A stretch of 50,566 nt of DNA from Fidelibacterota bacterium (lineage in GTDB: Bacteria > Pseudomonadota > Alphaproteobacteria > Rhodospirillales > Rhodospirillaceae), in contig CANJBL010000016.1 of NCBI GenBank assembly GCA_947472795.1, positions 1 to 50,566 on the forward strand, given 5' to 3'. Below, one piece after another: positions 26,935-35,460 of this stretch. How positions within the stretch are numbered: position 1 is the first letter of the stretch; the number at the start of each line of letters is the position of its first letter. Under the pieces are notes generated by a model. That model saw nothing but the letters and a program-made list of their open reading frames with translations. It made no database searches and was not told where the DNA came from. The position numbers were made by a program, and so were the translations under genes.

Positions 26935-28578
26935 TTACTGATCCGCCTTCACAGAGGCGGCATAGAACGATGGGCTGGTTGCTATTGTGCGCAGCAGGTC
27001 TTTCACGCGGTAGCCGCTGGTAGAGAACTGACCGTCAGCATATTGCAGCCAGCCGTCGTCATCCTTATTGAGCGTGCGCCCCAGAGCGTAACTTGTCATA
27101 CGCCGCACGAGGCAACGCGGTAGCTGCGGATGATCGTGCAGAGCCTTACTGAGGCCGGCGACATCCTTGAAGCTCGCGCCATCCAAGGTGCCGCTTGCAT
27201 CGATGGCCGCGCCCTGCTCCGTTGTACGATATTGCCCGGCACCATCGAAGTTTTCGAGCGCCAGACCAATGGGATCCATGATGCGGTGACAGCCCGCACA
27301 CACAGGGTTCTGGAGGTGGAAATTCACCCGCTCGCGTGTCGTATGAAAGGGTGATTTCGGATCTTCAAGCGCTCCGAAATTCACATTGGGCGGCGGGGGC
27401 GGAACCTTCTGGCAAAGGAACAACTCGCGCAGGGCTTTCCCGCGCCGCGTCGCGGAGCTGCGCGCAGGGTGCGAGTGCAGCGCCAGGAAGCTGGCGTGCG
27501 TGAGAATACCGGCGCGGGGACTATCCGGCGGAAACTCGTAGGGTGTCCACGCTGTATCAGTGCGAACGGGCACGCCGTAGATCGACCCTAAATCAAGCGT
27601 GAGGAAGGTTTTGCGCGTTGTAAAAAGGTCCCGATAGTCTCGGTTTTGGCTTACCACATGATCGATGATGGTGCGCAACGTTTGCTCTTTGGCATCAACA
27701 CGCACCTTCGTCGTGAAAGCGGGATAGAAAGTGCCGTCTTTGCTCAGTGTGTCAAAGTCTTCAAACACCAGCATATCGTCGAAGAAATTCCGTACGCCCT
27801 GCTCCAGTTTGGGCGAGTTCAGCATGCGATCAACTTGCCTAGCCAAATCCGCGCTTGTATTAAGCGCTCCGCTTTCGGCGGCGGCGAGCAGGTCCTCATC
27901 CGGGTAAGCGTTCCATAGCAGCAAGCTCGCGCGCGTGGCTTTGGCGTATGACGTCAGCTTTAGTTCATTGCCCGCTTTTGTGATCGGCTGCGTTGCATAT
28001 AGAAACTCTGGCGCCACCAGCAGCGACGTCAGCGCATTGCTGAGCCCTGTATAAAAATCGTGCGCAGCTTCAGCAGAATCGTGCGCGATATGAACGTATG
28101 CGCCGAGTTCGTCGGATGTTAGCGACCGGCGAAACAGCAATCTTCCCGTGCCACCCAGAAAGGCTCCAGCACAGGTATCGTCCGCTGCATTCTGCTTTGC
28201 CGGCTTACATGGCAATAGGAAATCCCGACGTCGTGCGTCTACAACCTGCGCAGCGATGGAGCGCGCTGCCGAATCAAACTGGTCGAACGCCCCGCTGGTC
28301 ATCACCGTTGACGTCGCGCCGACGGCCAGCAATCCGTCCACACGCTGGATTGGCGCGAACTGAACCCGGTACTCGAGACCCGCTCCGAAGATGGACTGGA
28401 GCGTGTTGACGTATTGCTCGCTGGTGATCAGCCGCATCATGGGCGAGACGTCGCCCAGTTTCGGTTCCGGGACGGTCTTTCCCGCGAGCGGGGCCACACC
28501 TGCGAGTAAAAGCGCGAAAGCTGCCCCCCAGAGAACTGGCTTTTTCATTCTATTTTTCGGCGCGCTTGAATTTTCCAC
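26935..28578 (-). CDS. Cassette protein A1: DUF1592/DUF1588/DUF1585-type single-haem protein
   Basis: A 547-residue exported protein. Domains in order: an N-terminal DUF1587-like part (MRLITSEQYVNTLQSIFG), a DUF1595-like part (LLFRRSLTSDELGAYV), DUF1592 (ASLLLWNAYPDEDLLAAAE), DUF1588 with one c-type haem motif CAGCH near residue 430 (CAGCHRIMDPIGLALENFDG), and DUF1585 (CLVRRMTSYALGRTL). Such proteins are 'planctomycete-type cytochrome' proteins of unknown function. The start is either the GTG at 28578 or an ATG at 28548; both give a signal peptide (WGAAFALLLAGVAPLAG). It is coupled to H1, which ends eight bases upstream. Confidence 0.86.
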   Translation of the reverse strand: MENSSAPKNRMKKPVLWGAAFALLLAGVAPLAGKTVPEPKLGDVSPMMRLITSEQYVNTLQSIFGAGLEYRVQFAPIQRVDGLLAVGATSTVMTSGAFDQFDSAARSIAAQVVDARRRDFLLPCKPAKQNAADDTCAGAFLGGTGRLLFRRSLTSDELGAYVHIAHDSAEAAHDFYTGLSNALTSLLVAPEFLYATQPITKAGNELKLTSYAKATRASLLLWNAYPDEDLLAAAESGALNTSADLARQVDRMLNSPKLEQGVRNFFDDMLVFEDFDTLSKDGTFYPAFTTKVRVDAKEQTLRTIIDHVVSQNRDYRDLFTTRKTFLTLDLGSIYGVPVRTDTAWTPYEFPPDSPRAGILTHASFLALHSHPARSSATRRGKALRELFLCQKVPPPPPNVNFGALEDPKSPFHTTRERVNFHLQNPVCAGCHRIMDPIGLALENFDGAGQYRTTEQGAAIDASGTLDGASFKDVAGLSKALHDHPQLPRCLVRRMTSYALGRTLNKDDDGWLQYADGQFSTSGYRVKDLLRTIATSPSFYAASVKADQ

Positions 28579-28586
28579 CGCTCGCT

Positions 28587-29753
28587 CTAGTTCTTCAAAG
28601 CTAGGCGCGTATTAGGCGCGCCTTTTACGGAAGGCTGCGGAGCGGCAGCTATGTGGTTCTTTTCGTCGGGCTCGCGCACGATAAAGGCCCGCACAAAATC
28701 CACATCATAGGCCGATGATAGGGCCGTGCACTGGCCTGTCGCAGGATCCTTGAAACCGTCGGCATTACGCAGGAGCGACTCATAGGCGGACGGCGGACTT
28801 GCACCCATGGAGACGTGATGCTGACCGACGACCTTGGCGAAAAGACGGTAGAATTTTTGAATATCTTGATACCCGCCCAGCACACCGGTCGCGCCTGTAT
28901 CTGTGAGTTTTACCTTTAAACGAAAATCCTTGAATTCCCATTCCGCCGGCTCATCAAGCTGCTCGGTAGGCATGCGAACGACAGGAAACGCATCCGTTAT
29001 GAGGACGTGGTCGACGATCCGGCCTGTGGTGTGCGCGATGTAGTCCTTGTTGGTGGTCATGCGTTGAGTCAAACCCGGAACAAATTTTCCCGTCGAATCT
29101 TGCACCAACTTGTCTTGCCCTTGCGCCAGAGTCACCTCGACATGGTCGTCGTTGGCAGCGTCATCAACGCCGGTGATCTCCACCACCCAGCGATTGATGG
29201 TTTTGGAAGCGATTTCACCCAGATAGAAGGTGTCGAGCGTGCCGCCCGGCCGCATACCGCGAATGCACCCCATGGACCGATACATCTGATTATCGATGCC
29301 CTGCTCTCCCTCCGGAGAAACAAACGTCTTGTGAGTGCACGTATTGGCGGTCGCATGGCCATCCAAGGTGCCGCTCAGATTCAATCCTTTGCTGACTTTC
29401 GCATCGGCGTCTGACCAGGGGAGCGTATCCTTCACGAGCCACGGGCTGTAATTCACGCTTTCGCCATTCGGCCCACGCAGGACGTATCCGGCGCTGGCGT
29501 ATTTGCGCATCGCCTCGTCCTGCTCTTCTTTGGTTTTGAACTGAGCCCGGAAATTTTCGCGGGCGTCGGGGTTGATCCCGTGCGCGCATTCCTTTGCGTC
29601 ATCCGTAAAGGTGCCTGAGTTGTGCCACGTGGTCAGAACAAGACCGATGGTCTCGGCCTGGGCCACTCCTGAAGCGAGCAAAAGGACACCACCAACGAGA
29701 GCCGGCAAACACACGGCGCGCGTAACATCTGAAAGGTTCAAACTATTCTTCAT
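28587..29753 (-). CDS. Cassette protein H1: unrecognised secreted protein
   Basis: A 388-residue protein with a signal peptide (ALVGGVLLLASGVAQA, ending near residue 33). I do not recognise the family. It is clearly paralogous to H2 and H3. All three start the mature part with an E-T-x-G-x-V motif and a nearby W, share a (V/I)DNQ-x3-R-x3-C motif (here IDNQMYRSMGC), and continue with a segment like WVVEITGVDDAANDDHVEV. They also share a GGY in the C-terminal third. H1 is the most divergent and ends with DVDFVRAFIV rather than the AVPAFF/AVPAFL ending. GAGGCAGGAC precedes the ATG. It opens the second tandem cassette in the operon, 24 bases after C2. Confidence 0.78.
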   Translation of the reverse strand: MKNSLNLSDVTRAVCLPALVGGVLLLASGVAQAETIGLVLTTWHNSGTFTDDAKECAHGINPDARENFRAQFKTKEEQDEAMRKYASAGYVLRGPNGESVNYSPWLVKDTLPWSDADAKVSKGLNLSGTLDGHATANTCTHKTFVSPEGEQGIDNQMYRSMGCIRGMRPGGTLDTFYLGEIASKTINRWVVEITGVDDAANDDHVEVTLAQGQDKLVQDSTGKFVPGLTQRMTTNKDYIAHTTGRIVDHVLITDAFPVVRMPTEQLDEPAEWEFKDFRLKVKLTDTGATGVLGGYQDIQKFYRLFAKVVGQHHVSMGASPPSAYESLLRNADGFKDPATGQCTALSSAYDVDFVRAFIVREPDEKNHIAAAPQPSVKGAPNTRLALKN

Positions 29754-29777
29754 GTCCTGCCTCGCACAGATTGTGGT

Positions 29778-31040
29778 TCACGGTGTGGCAACGCGCCAAT
29801 AAAGGCCAATTCCCATAAATGCTGGACGTTGCTCTTGGGTGGTTTCGCTATAGGCCGCGTCATAGAGCTCACTGTGATGAACAATGCCAGGCGCCTCATT
29901 AGTGTACGTATAAAGAGCGAAGCCGCGATAGGCCCATTGCTTGCTTCCGTCTGGGCGGGCGATCAAATTCCAGTACCCACTTGGCTGAGCTGACAAAGGG
30001 GCCAAAAATGGCGCCCACTCACGTTCGCAATCGGCGTTACAGCCAGCGATTCCAATACTTTGACCAACCACCGGTAGGCCCCGTGTCGGCATACGTATTT
30101 GAGTCCAGTCAATGCGATCACGCGCATAAAGCGCTTTGCCCGTAGATGATTGGGTTAACCGCCCCCCTGGGCGATCCATCGCAATTGCCACGTCGGCAGG
30201 CATAAAATATTGAACGGCAATGGCGGGCCCCATTCCTCTGGCGGCATCTCTGCCGTTCAGGTCCGCAGCGTTGATATCCCGTTTATATGAGAACAAAGGC
30301 TGTTTGCGGTACGCCCACTGGCGGATTCCGTTGTCGAGCTCGATGATGGAAAATTCACCGACCGGTAATTCGGCTAGCCCCGCTTGCGCCGGCTGCCAAT
30401 CCTCGGACAATTTTGCGACGGCCTGCCGATCACCGTTGAACGCGTAGAGTGCGGTGCCCCGCGTCGTCACCAGAATTTGGCCTTGCACAAGAAGATGCTC
30501 GGCGACCGAAATGCTCGTCGGCTTTTTGAAGGCGCCATTCCATACGGCCCCAGCAACGTGCCACTTCTTCCCCACGCCATCACCTGATGCTAGCGGCAGC
30601 GCGTCATTTGGATTGGAAATGAAGCGATAGGACTCCAGCGGATATTTATCTCCGCCAAGCGCACTATCTTTGGCGTAGGTGTAAACCGGCTTCCCGCGAT
30701 AGGCCCATTGCTTCGCGTCGCCTCGCGCGACCAACGTCCATTCGCCAAGTGGCCTGTCGTCGCCGCCCGCAAGGAAAGGAGACCACAGCTTCTGACACGC
30801 GGCGTCACACGCCGTAACAGCGGACTTATCAAGATAATAAAGTGGTAAATTGGAAGCTGTGGTGAAAACCAAATGCTGCGCAGCAGGAGAGCCAGACTTC
30901 ACCAGACCCAGCATAATGCTGAACGGCATATCAGCGCGCGCACTCACGGGCGCTGCAGCTGACAACGAGGACATCTGCGTCAGTGAAAGCAATACAGATA
31001 ACTTAACGGCGATCCTGACAACGGGGTGCATATCGCTCAT
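29778..31040 (-). CDS. Cassette protein C2: secreted protein with three COG4315/PF03640-type repeats
   Basis: A protein of 420 residues from the ATG at 31040, which overlaps the B2 stop as TGATG (a GTG one codon earlier is possible). The signal peptide is VLLSLTQMSSLSAAAP. Three repeats end in QWAYRGKPVYTYAK, QWAYRKQPLFSYKRD and QWAYRGFALYTYTNE. Repeats one and three carry paired cysteines (ACDAACQKLW, GCNADCEREW). The middle repeat has lost them, reading LSEDWQP instead. This pattern recurs in C3 but not in C1. Periplasmic; function unknown. Confidence 0.82.
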   Translation of the reverse strand: MSDMHPVVRIAVKLSVLLSLTQMSSLSAAAPVSARADMPFSIMLGLVKSGSPAAQHLVFTTASNLPLYYLDKSAVTACDAACQKLWSPFLAGGDDRPLGEWTLVARGDAKQWAYRGKPVYTYAKDSALGGDKYPLESYRFISNPNDALPLASGDGVGKKWHVAGAVWNGAFKKPTSISVAEHLLVQGQILVTTRGTALYAFNGDRQAVAKLSEDWQPAQAGLAELPVGEFSIIELDNGIRQWAYRKQPLFSYKRDINAADLNGRDAARGMGPAIAVQYFMPADVAIAMDRPGGRLTQSSTGKALYARDRIDWTQIRMPTRGLPVVGQSIGIAGCNADCEREWAPFLAPLSAQPSGYWNLIARPDGSKQWAYRGFALYTYTNEAPGIVHHSELYDAAYSETTQEQRPAFMGIGLYWRVATP

Positions 31041-32383
31041 CACACCAGGGCTTCGGTTACGGTTTTTGAGGTTTGATTTGCCTCAAATCCCCAACTGTTC
31101 AGCGGCACCTTGAGAGCTTGCATCGCGGTAAGGCCGACACGCGTAGAGGGGTCACCGCGCCCGACGATGTGCAAGCCTGTGCGCATGGCACCGCCGGCTT
31201 TGCCAACAGTCATGATCGGAATATCCACCACTGAATGCAGGGCTGCGTGCCCTGTATCTGTGCAGACGAACATCAACGAGCGATCCAGCAGCGTGCCGTC
31301 CCCCTCCTTGAAATTCGCGAGCGTTTCAATGGCGGTCGCGAGACCCTCCATGCATTTCATCGCAAATTTGGAGACTTTGACCTGATACCCGGTCACCGGG
31401 TCGACCGCCTCTTCATGCGAATAGCCGTGGTAGATGGTGGAATCTCCCGCAAACCGAAGACGAGAGGTCGCGTTCGTCAAAGCAAGATTAAATACACGCG
31501 TCTGGTCGCACGCGAGCGCATAGGCGATGAGGCGCATCATTAGCGCATTTGTCGCCAGCGTTGCCTCTACCTCTGTTCCAATCATGGGATCAGTGACCGC
31601 CTGCGGGATGGCGCACGCGGCCAGAGGTGGTGGCTTTTGAAGCTGCAAATCGATTTGGTGTTCAAGCTGCCTCAGAGACGTAAAGTATTCGTCCAGACGC
31701 GCGCGATCTGCCACGCCAATATCGCGCACAATCGCATCGCGCTGTTCCTTTGTGGCCGATAACACGCTCTTTTGCGCCATGACGGCTGGATCAGGTTTGA
31801 AATCGGCGCCATTCGGATCAACGAATTCGGGCCCAAAAATACGTGCATAGAGTTTCGCAGGCGAAATTTCCGATGCTTGCTGGGCACCCCCCGCGCGATA
31901 GCTAAAACAGTTGCGCGCATCTCCGTCGCACGTTGCTTCGAGCGAACGGAAGCGCGTGGTCTTGCCAATGACATCAGAAACAAGCGCGTCGATGCTGGGA
32001 TGCGGATTGGCTATTTGTCCAACAGGCACCGCGCCCGTCAGCTGCGCGATGTTGCCTGTGCGATGCACTTGCAGCGGCTTACCGCCGAGAAACACCTGCG
32101 TTCCAGAATAGATGTTGAACTTGTCCTTGAGATGCTCGATCGGCGCCAATTCCGGACCCAGAGCTTTCATTGGTCCCGCTTCGGCAGGAGCCCACCGTCC
32201 CGGATTCATCCCCAGCCCATAAAACCAGGTTCCGAACCGAACCGGCAGAGGCGCGCCATCCGCACGTGCGGTACCGCTCGCGTTCAAGAAGCAGTCAAGA
32301 AATGGCAACGCAACGGAGACGGCGGCGCCAGCCATTGTGCCGCGCAAAACTCGGCGCCGGCTCAGCTTCTCGCTCATCTTCAT
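31040..32383 (-). CDS. Cassette protein B2: DUF1552 family protein, Tat-exported
   Basis: A DUF1552 protein of 447 residues from the ATG at 32383 (GAGGG nine bases upstream); a TTG two codons earlier is less likely. The twin-arginine signal is LSRRRVLRGTMAGAAVSVAL, followed by LPFLDCFL as in B1 and B3. Shared family segments include FGTWFYGLGMN, DEYFTSLRQLEHQIDLQL and GDGTLLDRSLMFVCTDTG. Asp-rich and His-containing positions are shared with B1 and B3, but no catalytic set can be named. It lies 26 bases after A2 and overlaps C2 by one base, so the set is tightly coupled. Confidence 0.86.
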   Translation of the reverse strand: MKMSEKLSRRRVLRGTMAGAAVSVALPFLDCFLNASGTARADGAPLPVRFGTWFYGLGMNPGRWAPAEAGPMKALGPELAPIEHLKDKFNIYSGTQVFLGGKPLQVHRTGNIAQLTGAVPVGQIANPHPSIDALVSDVIGKTTRFRSLEATCDGDARNCFSYRAGGAQQASEISPAKLYARIFGPEFVDPNGADFKPDPAVMAQKSVLSATKEQRDAIVRDIGVADRARLDEYFTSLRQLEHQIDLQLQKPPPLAACAIPQAVTDPMIGTEVEATLATNALMMRLIAYALACDQTRVFNLALTNATSRLRFAGDSTIYHGYSHEEAVDPVTGYQVKVSKFAMKCMEGLATAIETLANFKEGDGTLLDRSLMFVCTDTGHAALHSVVDIPIMTVGKAGGAMRTGLHIVGRGDPSTRVGLTAMQALKVPLNSWGFEANQTSKTVTEALV

Positions 32384-32415
32384 GTCCAACGTCCCTCACA
32401 AAGGCAATAAACGGC

Positions 32416-34083
32416 TTAGCGCGCCTCGGCGGTTACACGATAAAACTGGGGGCTCAACGCAATACGGCGCAGAAGACCGCGGACGCGGTATCCGTCGGAA
32501 CTAAATTGCTCGCGCAATTCGCCGTCGAGCCACTTTCCTTCACCTTGCGTCGCCTGCCGGCCGACCGCGTAGGCATAAAGCCGCCTTACAAAACACGTTG
32601 GCGCTTGCGGATTGTCGTGCACTGCCGCGCCCAGGCCCGCAGCGTCGGTGTAGTTGATGCCGTCGAGACGGCCGCTGGCATTGATAGGAGCGCCGTTTTC
32701 AGCGGCGCGGTAGCCACTGATCGTGTCGAAGTTTTCCAGCGCCAAGCCAATGGGGTCCATGATCTTGTGGCACCCAGCGCAAGCGGGGTTGGACGTGTGC
32801 GCATCCAAGCGCTGCCGCGCCGTGCGATATTCGTTTCCCCGCGCTTCCAGTAGAGAGAAATTCACGTTGGCCGGCGGATCTGGCACACGTTGACAGAGAA
32901 TTTTTTCGCGCAGCGCCTTGCCACGCAACGTCGGCGACGAGCGCCCGGGGTGCGAATACAGCATCAAGAATGACGCTTGGGTGAGGATGCCTGCCTGCGG
33001 GCGTCCGGCGGGAATGTTGTAGGGCGTCCACTCGTTTACCAATCCGTTCGGCGTTTCCACGGCGACGCCATAGATCGTTCCCAAACGCGGCGTCAGAAAT
33101 GTCTTTCCGGTCGTAAAGAGATCGCGATAGTCGCCGTTGCGCGATAACAGGTGATCGACAATGGTGCGCAAGGTCTGCTCACGCGCATCGTTTGCGACAT
33201 CGCGACTGAAAGCGGGATAGAGCTCGCTGTCCTTATCAAGTGAGTCAAAGTTATCAAATGCCAACATATCCTCGAAAAAGGCTCGAACACCTTCTTCAAG
33301 TCGCGGAGACGCGAGCATGCGGTCAATTTGACGGGTCAATATCTGCGGATCTTTGAGTTCACCCTTGGCAGCCGCATTCAACAACTGATTGTCTGGCACC
33401 GAGTTCCACAGAAGAAAGCTGAGCCGCGAGGCCATTCCATAGCCCGTCAATCTCCGTGCACCTGAATTGTCGGGCTCCGTCTGCTCCTGGCGGTAAAGAA
33501 ATTGCGGGGCACTCAGCAAACCAGCCAGAGAAACCCTTAAGCCGGCGTAGAAATCGTGCACAAGCGCCGTCGCGTCTGCATTGGCCTTAAGATAGGCCGC
33601 CAGCTCATTCTCCTTCAGCGGGCGCCGGAATAAAAACCGGCCGAAGGACTCAATGAACTGTCTAGCGCATTTCTGATCGGCAGCACGCTTATCGACCGGT
33701 TTGCAGGAAATATACTGATCACGGTGATCGTCATCTAAAACCTGCGCTGCAATGCCCTTAGCCATGCGGTCATAGTTTTCAAAAGCGGATGCCGTAATGG
33801 TCGCTTCACCGGCGCCAACCGCGATCAATTCATCGGCGCGCGTATCAGGCTCAAAACGGCCGGTCAACGCAATCGACGGCCCAAAGACGTCGCGAATGAT
33901 GTTGCGATACTCGTGTTGCGTGAGGCGCCGCATCACAACGGGGCCTCCGACGACTTGCGCAGTGTCGGCGACGGCGGTCTGGGCCTTTATCGCCGGAGTC
34001 AGAAAAACTGCAGCTAGGCCAATAAATGCCGCCCCGAGAAGCCGTTTACCGTGATTGCCGTTCAACATATCCCACAGCCCCAT
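32416..34083 (-). CDS. Cassette protein A2: DUF1592/DUF1588/DUF1585-type single-haem protein
   Basis: A 555-residue exported protein with the same domain order as A1. The N-terminal part has VMRRLTQHEYRNIIRDVFG, the DUF1595-like part FLFRRPLKENELAAYL, DUF1592 SFLLWNSVPDNQLLNAA, and DUF1588 CAGCHKIMDPIGLALENFD with one haem-binding CxxCH near residue 433. DUF1585 has CFVRRLYAYAVGR. A signal segment follows a short N-terminal extension (RLLGAAFIGLAAVFLTP). The ATG at 34083 lies three bases after the H2 stop; an ATG at 34068 is an alternative. One haem per chain suggests electron transfer or a haem active site rather than a multihaem wire. Confidence 0.86.
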   Translation of the reverse strand: MGLWDMLNGNHGKRLLGAAFIGLAAVFLTPAIKAQTAVADTAQVVGGPVVMRRLTQHEYRNIIRDVFGPSIALTGRFEPDTRADELIAVGAGEATITASAFENYDRMAKGIAAQVLDDDHRDQYISCKPVDKRAADQKCARQFIESFGRFLFRRPLKENELAAYLKANADATALVHDFYAGLRVSLAGLLSAPQFLYRQEQTEPDNSGARRLTGYGMASRLSFLLWNSVPDNQLLNAAAKGELKDPQILTRQIDRMLASPRLEEGVRAFFEDMLAFDNFDSLDKDSELYPAFSRDVANDAREQTLRTIVDHLLSRNGDYRDLFTTGKTFLTPRLGTIYGVAVETPNGLVNEWTPYNIPAGRPQAGILTQASFLMLYSHPGRSSPTLRGKALREKILCQRVPDPPANVNFSLLEARGNEYRTARQRLDAHTSNPACAGCHKIMDPIGLALENFDTISGYRAAENGAPINASGRLDGINYTDAAGLGAAVHDNPQAPTCFVRRLYAYAVGRQATQGEGKWLDGELREQFSSDGYRVRGLLRRIALSPQFYRVTAEAR

Positions 34084-34086
34084 ACA

Positions 34087-35223
34087 CTATTGCGGTGATG
34101 CCGAAGCTGTCTGAGGTTCAGGCTTGTCTTTCGGAGTCGTAAAAAAAGCAGGGACCGCGTCGATCCGGTAGGTCGCAGAAATAGTCGTGCGCTTGCCGGC
34201 TTTTGAATCGACATCGCCGTCGGCGAGCCGCTGCAAGGCGTAGTAAATGCCGGGAACATCGACAGCGCTAAACGCCTCTTCGCCCGCTTCGCCCGCGGCG
34301 GCGCCCAGATACGCGCCTTCCACGGAGGCATAGCCGCCGATATAGCCATTCAACGTGCCATTGGACTCAATGCGAAGACGTACGCGCGCCTTCTTGAAAT
34401 TGAAGTCGGGCTGGATATAGGGATCAGCCGCCAGGAAAAACTCAAAGACATCCGACAGGATCATGCCGTCTTTGATACGCCCGTGCACTTTGTTCTGATA
34501 GCGCGGCGTTGTATCGACAAGAAACGTCATATTGGCCTGCGGGTCGCCTTTCGCGTTCCGCAAAATCGGGGCCGTCGCACGATAGAAGCTGATGGAAACG
34601 TCATCATCGTTCTTCACATCGTCGATGCCGCTGATCTGAATGAGCCAAGCCGGCATCGTGTCGCGCGGCGCATCCCACTGCATACCCGGCCATAGGCCAC
34701 GAATGGGAGTGCCGCGCGTGGCCTCGAAACACGCGAGAATGCGGGAAAGTTGATTGTCGACGCCCTTCTCGTGGGTCTCCGGATCCGTGAAGTCTGAAGG
34801 TCCGATCTTCCCGTCCAAATTAAATCCGAGGCCTATCTTTCCTTGCCCAATTTTGATGCGAGGATCGGGTACGGATGTCGGATTGAGATAGACGTTGACA
34901 GGCTTGCCATTGATACGACCGCGATTGGTTGCGATCTCGTCGAAATTGCGCGGAATATTTTCCATGAGTTTCGCAATTTCGCTGGGCGACTTTCCCTCTT
35001 CCTTGAGAATTCTCTCAAAGAGGCCTTCCACTTTGGGGTTCAGCCCTTCCGGACAATCCGCGTCCGTCGCATACATGGCGGGATAGAACCAACTCACCAC
35101 GAAGCCTCTGGTTTCGCTGGCTCCGGCGTCAGATGGCAGGACTAACGCTGTTACGAGCGCGCAGAGGCTAAGGCCGCGCGCCATGGAGCCAAAGGCATGC
35201 TTCATGAGGGCTGCTTTTGTCAT
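34087..35223 (-). CDS. Cassette protein H2: unrecognised secreted protein, first gene of the eight-gene operon
   Basis: A 378-residue secreted protein (signal ALVTALVLPSDAGASE, ending near residue 35) paralogous to H1 and H3. The mature N terminus reads ETRGFVVSWFYPAM, the common motif is VDNQLSRILACF, and the middle segment is WLIQISGIDDVKNDDDV. The C terminus (ISATYRIDAVPAFF) closely matches H3. I do not recognise the family. The shared operator core is only about 20 bases upstream of the ATG at 35223, so this gene leads the 11-kb operon and is directly under that operator. No strong ribosome site is seen. Confidence 0.78.
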   Translation of the reverse strand: MTKAALMKHAFGSMARGLSLCALVTALVLPSDAGASETRGFVVSWFYPAMYATDADCPEGLNPKVEGLFERILKEEGKSPSEIAKLMENIPRNFDEIATNRGRINGKPVNVYLNPTSVPDPRIKIGQGKIGLGFNLDGKIGPSDFTDPETHEKGVDNQLSRILACFEATRGTPIRGLWPGMQWDAPRDTMPAWLIQISGIDDVKNDDDVSISFYRATAPILRNAKGDPQANMTFLVDTTPRYQNKVHGRIKDGMILSDVFEFFLAADPYIQPDFNFKKARVRLRIESNGTLNGYIGGYASVEGAYLGAAAGEAGEEAFSAVDVPGIYYALQRLADGDVDSKAGKRTTISATYRIDAVPAFFTTPKDKPEPQTASASPQ

Positions 35224-35232
35224 CGCCGCTAG

Positions 35233-35293
35233 TTCCGTTTTTCAGTACTTAGACCGATTTATGAATGGTCGCATGATTCATTCACCAATTAAA
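35233..35293 (-). promoter_or_regulatory. Shared promoter/operator, copy upstream of the eight-gene cassette operon
   Basis: On the minus strand TTTAAT (35293-35288) is followed after 18 bases by ACCATT (35269-35264). Seven bases later comes the operator core 35243-35256 (plus-strand CAGTACTTAGACCG). GAATGGTCGCATGATT (35263-35278) is identical to the permease copy. Because a plus-strand FAD oxidoreductase gene starts 170 bases to the right, a protein bound here could influence both directions. Confidence 0.7.
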
Positions 35294-35460
35294 GCACCTT
35301 TTGCCTCGCGGCGCCGGGACTTTGGTCAGATTCTATTCATCAGGAGCCCGTTTGTATGGGCCTCATTGGCCTATAAAGCTGCCAATGTTAGTGATAGCGG
35401 CAATGTCCCATCAATGGTGGCATACGGGCGTGTTTCACGCGCATTTGCGGTATCGAGTTT

